Shown piece by piece: positions 41,024 to 50,636 of a stretch of DNA of 64,000 nucleotides. This stretch comes from Streptomyces sp. FIT100 (GTDB lineage: Bacteria > Actinomycetota > Actinomycetes > Streptomycetales > Streptomycetaceae). The notes under the pieces are model-generated. The model searched no databases and was not told the origin of the DNA. It worked only from the letters and a program-made list of their open reading frames with translations. The stretch spans positions 2,848,026-2,912,025 of the forward strand of contig NZ_CP075715.1 of NCBI RefSeq assembly GCF_024584805.1, read 5' to 3'. Position 1 is the first letter of the stretch. The number at the start of each line of letters is the position of its first letter. Position numbers and translations under genes: made by a program.

Positions 41024-42472
41024 TCAGCCGACGCGCTCGGTCTCGCGCTCCGTCTTCTGGAACGCCGGCGCCTGCGGGTTGCGGGACTTCATGACGGCCC
41101 AGCCGATGGCCAGGGCGATCGCCCAGCCGGCGCCGACGTACAGGCTCACGCGGGAGTCCGGGTCGTACGCGATCAGGCCGGTCACGAAGATCAGGAACGC
41201 CAGGGCGATCCAGCTGCACACCGAGCCGCCGGGGGCGGGGAAGGACGAGGCGGGCAGCCTGCCCTCCTGGACCGCGCGGCGGTAGCGGATGTGGCTGATC
41301 AGGATCATCATCCAGGTCCAGATACCGGCCGCGGTGGCCACCGAGGTGACGTAGCCGAACGCCTTCTCCGGGACGACGTAGTTGAGGAGCACGCCGATGC
41401 CCATGAGGGCGACGGAGACGGTGATGCCGATCGCCGGGGTCCTGCTCGCGGCCAGCTTGCCCAGCGCCTTCGGGGCCTCGCCGTTGGAGGCCAGGTCGCG
41501 CAGCATACGGCCGGTGGAGTACATGCCGGAGTTGCAGGACGACAGGGCCGCGGTGAGGACGACGAAGTTGACGATGGCCGCACCGGCCGGGATGCCGATC
41601 TTGGCGAACGCGGCGACGAAGGGGCTCACGCCGGGCGCGAACTCCGTCCACTTGACCACGCACAGGATGACCGTGAGGGCACCGACGTAGAAGAGGGCGA
41701 TGCGCCAGGGCAGCGAGTTGATGGCCTTGGGGAGGGTCTTCTCGGGGTTCTCGGACTCGCCCGCGGTGACGCCGACCAGCTCGACGGCGAGGTAGGCGAA
41801 CATGACGCCCTGCAGGGTCATCAGGCTGGAGCCGATGCCCTTGGGGAAGAAGCCGTCGAAGGCCCACAGGTTGGAGACGGCGGCGGTGTCACCGGCGGCA
41901 CTGAAACCGAAGGTCAGCACGCCGAGGCCGATGACGATCATGCCGATGAGGGCCGTCACCTTGACCATCGAGAACCAGAACTCGATCTCGCCGAAGAGCT
42001 TCACCGAGATCAGGTTGGCCACGTAGAGGACGACCAGGAAGACCAGGGCCGTGACCCATTGCGGCACGGAGGGGAACCAGTAGTTGATGTAGATCGCGGC
42101 TGCGGTGAGCTCCGCCATGCCGGTCACGATCCACATCAGCCAGTAGGTCCAGCCGGTGACGTAGCCGAAGAACGGGCCGAGGAACTCCCGGGAGTACTCC
42201 GCGAAGGAGCCGGAGACCGGCCGGTAGAGGAGCAGCTCGCCGAGCGCCCGCATGATGAAGAAGATGATGACGCCCGCGAGGGCGTACATGAGGATGAGGC
42301 TGGGTCCGGCCTTCGCGATGTTCGCTCCGGCGCCCAGGAACAGTCCCACGCCGATGGCGCCGCCGATGGCGATCATCTGGACCTGGCGGGGGCCGAGCCC
42401 GCGCTCGTAACCCTCGCTCGAAATTCCCGCGGCCTCGTTGCCGTCGTGCTTGTCGACCTGCGCTGAGGTCAT
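41024..42472 (-). CDS. AAT-family amino acid permease
   Basis: A 482-residue twelve-helix permease of the AAT group (GABA-, proline- or aromatic-amino-acid permease-like). Family features are RGLGPRQVQMIAIGGAIGVGLFLGAG at the start, GELLLYRPVSGSFAEYSREFLGPFFGYVTGWTYWL, and LVGVTAGESENPEKTLPKAINSLPWRI. Start 42472 is chosen over 42514 because GGAGAAAGG lies 10 bases before it. The substrate cannot be decided. It precedes mec on the same strand but with an 80-bp gap. Confidence 0.88.
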   Translation of the reverse strand: MTSAQVDKHDGNEAAGISSEGYERGLGPRQVQMIAIGGAIGVGLFLGAGANIAKAGPSLILMYALAGVIIFFIMRALGELLLYRPVSGSFAEYSREFLGPFFGYVTGWTYWLMWIVTGMAELTAAAIYINYWFPSVPQWVTALVFLVVLYVANLISVKLFGEIEFWFSMVKVTALIGMIVIGLGVLTFGFSAAGDTAAVSNLWAFDGFFPKGIGSSLMTLQGVMFAYLAVELVGVTAGESENPEKTLPKAINSLPWRIALFYVGALTVILCVVKWTEFAPGVSPFVAAFAKIGIPAGAAIVNFVVLTAALSSCNSGMYSTGRMLRDLASNGEAPKALGKLAASRTPAIGITVSVALMGIGVLLNYVVPEKAFGYVTSVATAAGIWTWMMILISHIRYRRAVQEGRLPASSFPAPGGSVCSWIALAFLIFVTGLIAYDPDSRVSLYVGAGWAIALAIGWAVMKSRNPQAPAFQKTERETERVG

Positions 42473-42881
42473 GGATCGTGCGCCTTTCTCCATGCTGATC
42501 CGCGCCGACTGCATGCGACTGCGGACCAGGTCCTGATCCCCCCGGATATGGATGGAGTGCTACCGGCGGTCAGCCGGCCAAAGCGTCACCGGGGACATGG
42601 GTGGCGCCCCCGGCGGGTCGTGAAGATTTATCACGGCCGCAACACTGATCCATAGGGGGTCTCTGGAGGAGCCTGTGACACACCACACAGGAAGAAGCGG
42701 ACAAAAATCCCATGAGGTGGCAAACAGGGGTGAGTGAGTGACGCGATCGTTATCCGGATTTGAGTGTCCGTTGAGCGAACGCTCATTCATCGCGGCGCCA
42801 CGCGTGCGCAAAGCACGCGGCCGCAAAGCGCGGGGCACGGCGCACGGGCGCGCGCGACCGCGAGGAAGACCGCGGGAGGGC
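42473..42881. other. Non-coding region between the permease and DUF2017 genes
   Basis: About 400 bp without a convincing gene. It includes an A/T-rich stretch around 42620-42765, plausibly the permease promoter, and the palindrome at 42772-42785. The rest I cannot interpret. Confidence 0.6.
42772..42785. promoter_or_regulatory. Palindrome TGAGCG-AA-CGCTCA
   Basis: A 14-bp inverted repeat in the permease upstream region. TetR-type operators often look like this. No regulator gene is adjacent, so assignment is open. Confidence 0.4.
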
Positions 42882-43481
42882 CTACGACATCAGCGTCTCG
42901 ACGAGCGTCTCCTGGAGCGCTCCGAGCCACAGGTACGCCATGACCATCGGCTTGCGCGGGTCCGAGTCCGGCAGCCGGTACAGGTCACCGCTCTCGTCCT
43001 CGTCGGCGACCTCAAGCCGGGTGCCGATGGTCAGCCGCAGGTCGTTCAGCGCGCCCAGCCAGTGCAGCGAGTCGTCGGCGGTCAGCTTGAGGACGGCGCC
43101 GCCCTCGCCCGTCGCGGTGAGCGCGTCGAGACTGCGGACGACCGCGAGGGCGTCGTCGCGCTTGCGGGCGCGCAGATCGTTCTCCGTGTAGCGCCGGAAC
43201 TCGGAGGAGAACTCGCGCAGTTCGTCGGCGTCGCGGGCGTCCTCGACCTCAGGGTCGCCGTACGCGTCCGGGAAGAGGCGCGCAAGGGCCGGGTCGGACG
43301 GTGGCTCGCTCGGCCCCTCGGAGAAGAGCGCGGCCAGCGGGTCCTCGCCCTTGGCGGGCTCGTCACCCGGACCGATCAGCTCCAGCAGCTGGACGGTGAG
43401 CGAGCGCAGGATGGAGATCTCGACCTCGTCGAGCGCGACGGCCGCGCCGCCTCCCGGCAGCGCCTCGAAGTGTCCGGCCAT
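42882..43481 (-). CDS. DUF2017 protein
   Basis: A 199-residue protein of the DUF2017 family: [36 protein letters not shown] at the start and SDPRKPMVMAYLWLGALQETLVETLM at the end. The family is conserved directly downstream of clpS in actinobacteria, with a four-base overlap here (stop of clpS and ATG share bases). This constant pairing suggests a role in ClpS-dependent proteolysis, but the function is not known. Confidence 0.9.
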   Translation of the reverse strand: MAGHFEALPGGGAAVALDEVEISILRSLTVQLLELIGPGDEPAKGEDPLAALFSEGPSEPPSDPALARLFPDAYGDPEVEDARDADELREFSSEFRRYTENDLRARKRDDALAVVRSLDALTATGEGGAVLKLTADDSLHWLGALNDLRLTIGTRLEVADEDESGDLYRLPDSDPRKPMVMAYLWLGALQETLVETLMS

Positions 43482-43792
43482 CACTTGCGTTCCTGGGAGA
43501 GCGTCGCCCACAGCCCGTAGCCGTGCATCGCCTGCACATCACGCTCCATCTCCTCACGGGTGCCGCTGGAGACGATGGCGCGGCCCTTGTGGTGGACGTC
43601 CATCATCAGTTTGTGGGCCTTGTCCTTGGAGTAGCCGAAATAGGCCTGGAACACGTACGTGACGTAGCTCATCAGATTGACCGGATCGTTGTGGACGATC
43701 GTCACCCACGGGACGTCGGGCTCGGGTACGGCGAAGACTTCCTCGGCCGACTGGGTTTGTTCGATCTCTAGGGGCACAGTCACTCCACCCAT
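43481..43792 (-). CDS. clpS: ATP-dependent Clp protease adaptor ClpS
   Basis: A 103-residue N-end-rule adaptor that delivers N-degron proteins to ClpA/ClpC-type unfoldases. The ClpS core is intact: [48 protein letters not shown], with the N-degron pocket residues of NDPVN and the helix [23 protein letters not shown]. Length matches S. coelicolor ClpS. The frame extends upstream to 43900, but homologues begin near MGGVTVPLE. Confidence 0.94.
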   Translation of the reverse strand: MGGVTVPLEIEQTQSAEEVFAVPEPDVPWVTIVHNDPVNLMSYVTYVFQAYFGYSKDKAHKLMMDVHHKGRAIVSSGTREEMERDVQAMHGYGLWATLSQERK

Positions 43793-43934
43793 GCTGCCAC
43801 CCGAGGGGCCCCGCCGCACAAACGGCTGCCCGGTGCGTTTCGGGGAGCCACCCGAGGACATCTCGTCACTCTGACGAAATAGGGGTAGCATCCTGAGCAT
43901 GGCAGTTCGAGACGAGAGTGCGAGGTTGACCGCT

Positions 43935-45317
43935 GTGAACGCTGCGGATCTGGCTCTGCCGACATCAGAAGGGCGCGAAGCGCTTCCTCAGAAGGGTGGC
44001 GGCGGGAGACGGGTGGGAGTGCCGTCGACCGCGCTCTTCACCGACCAGTACGAGTTCACGATGCTCCAGGCGGCGCTGAAGGCCGGCACGGCCGACCGCC
44101 GCTCCGTCTTCGAGGTCTTCACGCGGAGGCTGCCCGAGGGCCGCCGCTACGGCGTGGTGGCCGGCATCGGGCGGGTCCTCGACGCCGTGGAGAACTTCCG
44201 CTTCGACGAGGGCGTACTCGGCTACCTCCGGGACCGGCGCATCATCGACGAGCCGACACTCCACTGGCTGTCCGACTACCGCTTCAGCGGCGACATCCAG
44301 GGCTATCCGGAGGGCGAGGTCTACTTCCCGGGCTCGCCGATCCTCCGCGTCGAGGGCTCCTTCGGCGAGTGCGTCCTGCTGGAGACCGTGATCCTGTCGA
44401 TCCTCAACCACGACTCCGCGATCGCGGCCGCCGCATCCCGGATGTCGTCCGCCGCGCGCGGGCGCCGGCTCATCGAGATGGGCGCCCGGCGGACCCACGA
44501 GCTCGCCGCCGTCGCCTCCTCGCGCGCCGCGTACGTCGGGGGCTTCGACTCCACCTCCGACCTCGCGGCCGGTTTCCGCTACGGCATCCCGACGGTCGGC
44601 ACCAGCGCCCACGCCTTCACCTTGCTGCACGACAGCGAGCGCGACGCCTTCCGGGCCCAGGTGGAATCACTCGGACGGGGGACGACCCTGCTCGTCGACA
44701 CCTATGACGTCGCCGAGGCGGTCCGTACCGCCGTGGAGGTCGCGGGGACGGAGCTCGGCGCCGTCCGCATCGACTCCGGTGACCTGCTCCTCGTCGCCCA
44801 CCGGGTACGCCAGCAGTTGGACGAGCTGGGTGCGCACGACACGAAGATCGTGGTGACGTCGGACCTGGACGAGTACGCGATCGCCTCGCTCGGCGCGGCG
44901 CCCGTGGACGCGTACGGCGTCGGGACCCAGCTGGTCACCGGAAGCGGGCACCCGACCTGCTCCATGGTCTACAAGCTGGTGGCCCGCGCGGCCTCGGCCG
45001 ACGCGGAGGCGCCGCTGACCGCGGTGGCGAAGAAGTCCTCCGGCGGGAAGCTGTCCGTGGGGGGCCGCAAGTGGGCTGCCCGCCGGCTCGACGAGGAGGG
45101 CTTCGCCGAGGCCGAGGTGCTCGGCACGGGTCCCGTGCCGGACGGGCTCACGGACCGGCAGCTGCTGGTCGAGCTGGTCAAGGGCGGCGAGGTCGTCGCC
45201 CGTGAGCCGCTGGACGCGGCGCGCGACCGGCACATCGCGGCGCGTGCGGGGCTGCCGATCTCGGCGACCCAGCTGTCCCGCGGAGAGCCGGTGATCCCCA
45301 CGGAGTACCACGTCTGA
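43935..45317 (+). CDS. pncB: Nicotinate phosphoribosyltransferase
   Basis: A 460-residue enzyme (472 if started at ATG 43899) that makes nicotinate mononucleotide from nicotinate and PRPP in NAD salvage. Signatures are [21 protein letters not shown] near the N-terminus, EGELYFPGSP-like [16 protein letters not shown], the His-containing [18 protein letters not shown] and [13 protein letters not shown], and the phosphate loop [16 protein letters not shown] 43935 has GAGG nine bases upstream and lies divergent from clpS. The downstream neighbour is nicotinamidase, so the two steps from nicotinamide to NaMN are encoded together. Confidence 0.94.
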   Translation: MNAADLALPTSEGREALPQKGGGGRRVGVPSTALFTDQYEFTMLQAALKAGTADRRSVFEVFTRRLPEGRRYGVVAGIGRVLDAVENFRFDEGVLGYLRDRRIIDEPTLHWLSDYRFSGDIQGYPEGEVYFPGSPILRVEGSFGECVLLETVILSILNHDSAIAAAASRMSSAARGRRLIEMGARRTHELAAVASSRAAYVGGFDSTSDLAAGFRYGIPTVGTSAHAFTLLHDSERDAFRAQVESLGRGTTLLVDTYDVAEAVRTAVEVAGTELGAVRIDSGDLLLVAHRVRQQLDELGAHDTKIVVTSDLDEYAIASLGAAPVDAYGVGTQLVTGSGHPTCSMVYKLVARAASADAEAPLTAVAKKSSGGKLSVGGRKWAARRLDEEGFAEAEVLGTGPVPDGLTDRQLLVELVKGGEVVAREPLDAARDRHIAARAGLPISATQLSRGEPVIPTEYHV

Positions 45318-45371
45318 CCCCCGCCCCGGAGGTGATCGCCGCACGAGACCCTCGAATCGCTCCTGTGAACG

Positions 45372-45384
45372 CCAGGTGACCTGG
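45372..45384. promoter_or_regulatory. Palindrome CCAGGT-G-ACCTGG upstream of pncA
   Basis: A perfect 13-bp palindrome in the 189-bp gap between pncB and the nicotinamidase gene. It may be an operator for an NAD-responsive or other regulator; no known motif is matched with certainty. Confidence 0.4.
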
Positions 45385-45506
45385 AAGACAACGACTGCGC
45401 CGATAGCAGGCAAATGCCCCCTCCCGCAAGGCGGTTGAAGTCTCTACCCTCAGAACATCGCCGCTGGACCGTCCCCCGCCTCCCCCTCCACCGAAGGACA
45501 CCCGCC

Positions 45507-46091
45507 ATGCACCGCGCATTGATCGTCGTGGACGTTCAGAACGACTTCTGCGAGGGGGGCAGCCTCGCGGTGGCGGGGGGCGCGGACGTCGCCGCCGCCA
45601 TCACCGACCTGATCGGACAGGCCCCGGCGGGCTACCGCCATGTGGTCGCCACTCGTGATCACCATGTCGACGCGGGTGACCACTTCTCGGACCACCCGGA
45701 CTACGTACGGACCTGGCCGGCCCACTGCGTCGCCGGGACGGAGGGCGTCGGCTTCCATCCGAACTTCGCGCCCGCGGTCGCCAGCGGGGCGATCGACGCG
45801 GTCTTCGACAAGGGTGCGTACTCGGCGGCGTACAGCGGCTTCGAGGGGGCCGACGAGAACGGCGTGACGCTGGCGGACTGGCTGCGGGCGCGCGCGGTGA
45901 CCGAGGTCGACGTCGTCGGCATCGCGACCGACCACTGCGTACGGGCGACGGCGCTGGACGCGGCGCGGGAGGGCTTCCGTACGCACGTCCTGCTCGATCT
46001 GACCGCCGGGGTCTCCGAGGAGACGACGGAGCGGGCGCTGGAGGAGCTCCGCGAGGCGGGCGTGGAGCTGTCGGGCAAGCCGGTGGTGTGA
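45507..46091 (+). CDS. pncA: Nicotinamidase (isochorismatase family)
   Basis: A 194-residue amidase that converts nicotinamide to nicotinate. The catalytic triad is visible: Asp9 in IVVDVQNDFCEGG, a Lys in AVFDKGAYSAAYSGFEG, and Cys in VVGIATDHCVRATALDA. The metal-binding region DHHVDAGDHFSDHP has the expected Asp and His residues. GAAGGACAC precedes the ATG. It lies after pncB on the same strand and feeds it. Confidence 0.93.
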   Translation: MHRALIVVDVQNDFCEGGSLAVAGGADVAAAITDLIGQAPAGYRHVVATRDHHVDAGDHFSDHPDYVRTWPAHCVAGTEGVGFHPNFAPAVASGAIDAVFDKGAYSAAYSGFEGADENGVTLADWLRARAVTEVDVVGIATDHCVRATALDAAREGFRTHVLLDLTAGVSEETTERALEELREAGVELSGKPVV

Positions 46092-46143
46092 CGCGAGAGC
46101 CCCGGGCCCGGGCCCGGGGCGATCCGGAGGGGGCGGGCCGGGC

Positions 46144-46458
46144 CTAGGTCCCGCCCGCGGGGCGGAGCAGGGCACGTATCGGGTGCCAGAGCTCCTGGCT
46201 CAGGGGCTCGTGCGTGCGCCAGAGCAGTCCGTCCGGGTGGTGCAGCACCGCCGTGATCTCGTCCGGCGTCGGCGGCTCCGCGTTGCCCCGCAGGTACACC
46301 GCGCGCAGCCCCAGATTCCGCAGCCGGGTCAGCGCACGGGCCCGGTTCTGTGCGTGCACCAGGATCCGCACCGTGCCGCCGTCGCCGGCCGGGCTCGGCA
46401 GCCCTATCGCGACCACGACACTGCCTCCTGGCAGCTTGCAGAAACCTCCGCCGGGCAT
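46144..46458 (-). CDS. Small conserved protein of unknown function
   Basis: A 104-residue protein convergent with pncA. It has an alternating pattern (VVVAIGLPSPAGDGGTVRILVHAQNRARALTRLRNLGLRAVYLRGN, then TPDEITAVLHHPDGLLWR) suggesting a compact alpha/beta fold. I recognise no named domain. Similar short proteins occur in Streptomyces at this location. GGAGG-type ribosome site is not clear. Confidence 0.65.
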   Translation of the reverse strand: MPGGGFCKLPGGSVVVAIGLPSPAGDGGTVRILVHAQNRARALTRLRNLGLRAVYLRGNAEPPTPDEITAVLHHPDGLLWRTHEPLSQELWHPIRALLRPAGGT

Positions 46459-46543
46459 GCGGCATCACTCCCCCGTGAGCTCGATGTCAATGAAGACGTC
46501 AGGGCAGACGTCAATAAGAACTGCGTCAGACGCACCTAAACAC

Positions 46544-46579
46544 GATCGGCCGCCGCCCGCTAGAGGGCGACGGCCGATC
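46544..46579. terminator. Terminator of the M6 protease gene
   Basis: GATCGGCCG at 46544-46552 pairs with CGGCCGATC at 46571-46579, with a further CGCCC/GGGCG pair inside. It lies 26 bp after the minus-strand protease stop. Confidence 0.82.
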
Positions 46580-46604
46580 ATGCTCTGACCTGCGACGATG
46601 TGAG

Positions 46605-49025
46605 CTACTTCGTCGAGGGGCCGACCTTCACGGTGATCGTCTGGCCGTTCTTCGGCTCATCCACGATCGATATCCGAGTGTTGGTGTCAGCAACCTTGAC
46701 ACCGGCGGTCGGGTTCTCCTCGTACCAGTAGACGCCCTTGCGGTCGTCGAAGACCGGGTTGCCCGGGTGGGAGCCGATCCGACGGGCGACGTCCGCCTTG
46801 TGCAGCGTGACGGTGTCCGAGGGGACGGTGCTGAAGGTCGAGTCGAACGCCTGGATCCGGTTGCGCATCAGCGTGCCGTCGCCCCACTTCAGCGCCTTGG
46901 CGTTGGCGTCGACCGGCAGGACGAGGCCCTGGCCCGGGTGGGCGCTGGTGTTGTTGTCCTTCTGGGAGGTGTCCCAGAGCCAGATCAGCAGACCGTTCTG
47001 GTACGGGTAGTGCTCGACCCAGTTGTCCCTCGGCGCCGTGAAGCCGAAGTTGTACGGGCCGACCTTCAGGGTCTGGTCGTACGAGACGTACTGGCGGTTC
47101 TCCGCCAGGTAGTACTGCTCGTACTCGTCCGTGAACGACTCGCCGATGCGCGAGAAGCCGCTCGCGGTCCACCCGTTGGCGTCGCCCTCGGCGTTGTCGC
47201 TGAAGAGCGGCGCCCCGTCGGCGCTGACGGTGATGGCGTCGGCCGTGAAGCCCTTGCCGGCCACACCGCCGTCCGTCTGGTAGCGGAAGCGGACGTCGAC
47301 CTTCTTGCCGGCGTACGCGTCCAGCCCGTAGACGAGCTTCTTGTGCGCGCCCGAGGGGCCGGTCAGCGCCGGGGTGCCGCTCGCGTCGCGGGTGATGGCC
47401 GCGCCGTCGGCGGTGCCGTCGACCGCGGTCCAGGTGGCGCCGCCGTCCGTCGACACCTCGGTGTAGAGGTAGTCGTAGTCGGCCTCGATGTCCCACCAAC
47501 CCGAAAGCTCCAGGGACGCCGTGGACTTGCCGGTGAGGTCGACGGAGCGGGTGAGGGTGTTCCTGAGGTCGTCACCCATGTCGCTCCACCACTGCTTGGA
47601 GCCCTCGGCGGGCTTCACGACGGTGGTGGTGACCTTCTTCTTCGGCAGCTCGACCACGAGGGCCTGCGGGTTCTTGGTGTTGTACTCGGCCACACCCAGC
47701 GTGTGGGTGGACTTCGTCGCCGCCTTGCCCTTGGTGTAGTTGAGCCAGCCGAGCTGGAGCTTGTCCCAGGCGTTCATGTCGCCGGGCAGGTCGCCGATCG
47801 AGTCCTGGCCGGTGCCGAGCCAGGAGCCGGAGGACATCAGGGACCAGTAGCCGGTGGAGTTCTCGCCGCCGCCGGAGGTGTCGTACAGGTCCGGCAGGCC
47901 GAGGTCGTGGCCGTACTCGTGGGCGAAGACGCCGAGGCCGCCGTTCTCCGGCTGCATGGTGTAGTCGCCGACCCAGATGCCGCTGGTGCCGATCTGGGTG
48001 CCGCCGGCCTTGTTGTTCGACGGGCCGGTCTTGCCGGCGTCGGTGCCGTAGGCGTACCAGCGGTGGGCCCACAGGGCGTCGGGGCCCTGGACTCCGCCGC
48101 CCGCCGACTCGTCCTCGCCCGCGTGGACGATCTGGAAGTGGTCGATGTAGCCGTCGGCCTCGTTGAAGTTGCCGTCGGCGTCGAAGTCGTAGCGGTCCCA
48201 CTGGTCGTACTGGGACAGCTCGGCCTTGATCTGCTCGTCGGTCTTGCCCTGGGCCTTCTGGGCGGCGGTCCAGGCGGTGACGCCGTCGCGGACCGTGTCC
48301 CAGACGTTGTTGCAGTTGGACTGGCCGCAGTAGTTGGAGCCGTAGCGGGCCTCGTTGTACTCGACCTTGACCCAGTCGGAGACCGTGCCCTGGACCGAGT
48401 AGCGGCCCGAGGAGGTGCGCTCGTAGTAGGTCTTCAGCGAGTGCTGGGGATTCCCCTGCTTGTCCTTGCCCTCGCCGAAGTACAGGTCCTGGAAGTGCGC
48501 CTGGTCGTAGTCCTTCTGCCAGGCGGTGGAGTTGTCGACCTTGCGGTCCGGCTCGGCTATCCGGTTGTGCAGCGGGCCGGGCGTGCCGCCGTACTTCTTG
48601 ACGGGCGGCTTGGGGCCGGAGCCGTCCGGGTCGAACATCGTGGTGTCGTCGACCTTGTCGCCGAACTCCACGAGGATGGTGAAGATCTTGTCGGTCTTCT
48701 CGCGGCCGAGCTCGACGTACTTCTTGTCGTCGAGCTTGACGACCTTGGACGCGCCGCGCTGCTGCACGGTCGCGTCCCCGGATATGACCTGTTCCAGCGC
48801 CGCCTTGCGCTGCTGCTCCTGCTGCTTGCTGAACGGGCCCTCGAGGTCGTGGTCCACATGGGCCTTGTCGTGGTCCTGGCCCGGGGCCGGGTCGTGGCGC
48901 TCGATGCCGGCGGCCGTGCCGTGGTTCTCCGCCTGGGCCAGGGTGAAGGCCGAGGCCGTGGCACCGGTCGCGGCGAGCGCCACGAACACGGCCGACGCTC
49001 TCATCACCCGTCGTCTGCTGGTCAC
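46605..49025 (-). CDS. Secreted M6-family metalloprotease (immune inhibitor A-like)
   Basis: An 806-residue exported zinc protease. A signal peptide (VTSRRRVMRASAVFVALAATGATASAFTLAQA) precedes a propeptide. The catalytic domain contains HEYGHDLGLPDLYDT, the HExxH-like M6 motif with His, Glu, His and downstream ligands, followed by the met-turn region STGYWSLMSSGSWLG. Residues after about 480 form beta-rich C-terminal modules that include a jelly-roll/MAM-like region (TASLELSGWWDIEADYDYLYTEVSTDGGATW). It is probably a nutrient-scavenging secreted protease. GTG 49025 follows GGAGGACAC. From memory SCO2920 is the counterpart. Confidence 0.92.
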   Translation of the reverse strand: MTSRRRVMRASAVFVALAATGATASAFTLAQAENHGTAAGIERHDPAPGQDHDKAHVDHDLEGPFSKQQEQQRKAALEQVISGDATVQQRGASKVVKLDDKKYVELGREKTDKIFTILVEFGDKVDDTTMFDPDGSGPKPPVKKYGGTPGPLHNRIAEPDRKVDNSTAWQKDYDQAHFQDLYFGEGKDKQGNPQHSLKTYYERTSSGRYSVQGTVSDWVKVEYNEARYGSNYCGQSNCNNVWDTVRDGVTAWTAAQKAQGKTDEQIKAELSQYDQWDRYDFDADGNFNEADGYIDHFQIVHAGEDESAGGGVQGPDALWAHRWYAYGTDAGKTGPSNNKAGGTQIGTSGIWVGDYTMQPENGGLGVFAHEYGHDLGLPDLYDTSGGGENSTGYWSLMSSGSWLGTGQDSIGDLPGDMNAWDKLQLGWLNYTKGKAATKSTHTLGVAEYNTKNPQALVVELPKKKVTTTVVKPAEGSKQWWSDMGDDLRNTLTRSVDLTGKSTASLELSGWWDIEADYDYLYTEVSTDGGATWTAVDGTADGAAITRDASGTPALTGPSGAHKKLVYGLDAYAGKKVDVRFRYQTDGGVAGKGFTADAITVSADGAPLFSDNAEGDANGWTASGFSRIGESFTDEYEQYYLAENRQYVSYDQTLKVGPYNFGFTAPRDNWVEHYPYQNGLLIWLWDTSQKDNNTSAHPGQGLVLPVDANAKALKWGDGTLMRNRIQAFDSTFSTVPSDTVTLHKADVARRIGSHPGNPVFDDRKGVYWYEENPTAGVKVADTNTRISIVDEPKNGQTITVKVGPSTK

Positions 49026-49453
49026 TTGAAGTGTCCTCCCCCGCGCCCGCGTCACCGCGGAACCAAGGATGTGGGGTGGATCCGCGGGCGGCTGCGCGTC
49101 ACAAGTGACGACATTCGACCGGAGTTAAGGAAGAAAAGACAGACCTTGACTTGCACCAGTCAACTGCACTATGTAGTAGCGCAGTTCCGGAATGCGGACG
49201 CGACGATCCGCGCACCCGGCGCCGTGAGCCGTCTCCGCACCGTCCCCCACGCCCCCTCGTGAGCTGTCAATGGGCGCACCGAACCGTCCGGTCGGCGGGA
49301 TGGATGACTCCATGCGCCCCCCATGCACCGGTACCGTTGGTTAGGTCACGCTTACTACCGGTTCCTCTCGGGCATCCACCGTCGTAGAGTCGCCGGACAG
49401 AGCGACCCGTTGCGAGACCAACGACATTGCCGCTTCGAGGGACGGAACCCGTC
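49026..49453. other. 428-bp divergent promoter region
   Basis: No gene is visible. It contains two inverted repeats near the protease side: TTGACT-N6-AGTCAA at 49146-49163, and AACTGC-N13-GCAGTT at 49162-49186 that encloses ACTA-TG-TAGT. These suggest regulator binding upstream of the secreted protease. A weak iron-box-like segment lies at 49341-49357. Confidence 0.55.
49146..49163. promoter_or_regulatory. Inverted repeat TTGACT-N6-AGTCAA upstream of the M6 protease
   Basis: Located 121 bp before the protease start, with 6-bp perfect arms. It overlaps the next inverted repeat by two bases, which suggests a composite regulatory site. Confidence 0.4.
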
Positions 49454-49771
49454 ATGCCGCGTCTGACTGCCGCACAGCTCGCCTACGGTTCGGCCACCGT
49501 CGTCCTTTCGACCGTCGCCATGCTTCTGCTCTCCCGCACCACGACAGGCGTCGGTATCGCCGTGATCGGGGTCGCCGCCCTCGCGCTGGGCCTGCTGGTC
49601 GCCGTGACCGTCCCGCTGCCGGTCAGGGCCAAGGCGAAGGCGGCGCACACGGTCCGTACGAACCGTGGCGCCGCCGTCGCGTCTGCCGCCTCCGTCGTGG
49701 AGGCCGCCCGGGTCCCGGTCGCCCACACGGGCGCCGAGCCGCGGGTCGGCCAGCCCTCACTGCGTCGTTGA
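49454..49771 (+). CDS. Small membrane protein of unknown function
   Basis: A 105-residue protein with two transmembrane helices (LAYGSATVVLSTVAMLLLS and VGIAVIGVAALALGLLVAVTVPLPV) and a basic, Ala-rich C-terminal tail (KAKAAHTVRTNRGAAV) expected inside the cell. GAGGGACGG precedes ATG 49454. Its 3' end overlaps the 3' end of the convergent RDD gene by 15 bp. No named family recognised. Confidence 0.75.
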   Translation: MPRLTAAQLAYGSATVVLSTVAMLLLSRTTTGVGIAVIGVAALALGLLVAVTVPLPVRAKAKAAHTVRTNRGAAVASAASVVEAARVPVAHTGAEPRVGQPSLRR

Positions 49772-50551
49772 CACCACCACCGTCTTGGCGGCCTTGTCGT
49801 GCAGGCCCTGCCGGTACGGCTTGTCCACCAGGATCATGATCAGCAGGATCAGCGGCCAGAGGCACGGGCAGCAGATCAGCTGCGGCAGCCACAGCACCGC
49901 GGCGCGCATCAGCGACGAGCCGGTGTCCGGGGTGCTCCCGTCCTGGAGCATCGCGACGCGCAGTTTCATCAGCTTCTTGCCGATGGTCTGGCCGGTCCTG
50001 CGGACCATCAGGGTGTCGTAGCCGACGTACGCGATGATCGAGATGATCTGGAAGATCCACTGGCTGCCGGTGTTGACGTTGGTCACCAGTTCGTCGAAGT
50101 CGTTGGACTGCTCCGTGATCCCGTCGTAGATCCCGAACGGGATGCCGATGAGCGCGAGCGGGATGAGGACGATCAGCCAGTCGATGATGCGGGCGAGGAT
50201 GCGCTTGCCGGGGTCCGCAAGCGGCGGCATGCCCCGGAGCGGGTCGGCCTCCCCGCCGTACGGACTACTGCTGTAGGGGCCCGCGTCGTACGGCGGCGGG
50301 GGTGCACCGTACGGGGACCCCGGGGGCGGTGCCCCGTAGGGCGAACCGGGAGGCGGTGCGCCGTACGGACCTCCGCCTGGCGGGGGCGGGGATCCACCGG
50401 GCGGAGGCGTGGGCTCCTGGGGACCCCACGGTCCCTGAGGTCCCTGAGGTCCCTGGGTCCCAGGGGTCCCCTCGGGTCCCTGGGGCTCCTGCGGCTTCTT
50501 GCGGAACGGGTCGTCCTCGGGCGGCGGGCCGGGCGGCTGGTCGTTGCTCAT
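49757..50551 (-). CDS. RDD-family membrane protein (first copy)
   Basis: A 264-residue protein. The N-terminal 110 residues are Pro/Gly/Gln-rich with collagen-like GPQGPQGPWGP and repeated PYGAPPPGS units. The RDD domain follows with DPGKRILARIIDWLIVLIPLALIGI (the R and D residues of the name) and the end GLHDKAAKTVVV. RDD proteins are four-helix membrane proteins, some proposed as transporters or as envelope-integrity proteins. A second, longer RDD gene lies immediately upstream on the same strand. Confidence 0.88.
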   Translation of the reverse strand: MSNDQPPGPPPEDDPFRKKPQEPQGPEGTPGTQGPQGPQGPWGPQEPTPPPGGSPPPPGGGPYGAPPPGSPYGAPPPGSPYGAPPPPYDAGPYSSSPYGGEADPLRGMPPLADPGKRILARIIDWLIVLIPLALIGIPFGIYDGITEQSNDFDELVTNVNTGSQWIFQIISIIAYVGYDTLMVRRTGQTIGKKLMKLRVAMLQDGSTPDTGSSLMRAAVLWLPQLICCPCLWPLILLIMILVDKPYRQGLHDKAAKTVVVSTTQ

Positions 50552-50636
50552 GGGGGCAGTGCACCGCGCCGGGCAGGGCCCCGCAACGGCTCACCGCCGT
50601 TCGGGGGACCCTGCGGGCCGTAGGACTGACAGGACG

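Noticed and set aside
46767..49262. An 831-residue open frame opposite the M6 protease
   Set aside because: Val/Gly/Leu/Arg-only composition and exact overlap with the real protease show a shadow frame.
49341..49357. Iron-box (DmdR/IdeR) site TTAGGTCACGCTTACTA
   Set aside because: Only about 12 of 19 positions match the consensus as I remember it, and the downstream gene has no iron link. Not strong enough to call.
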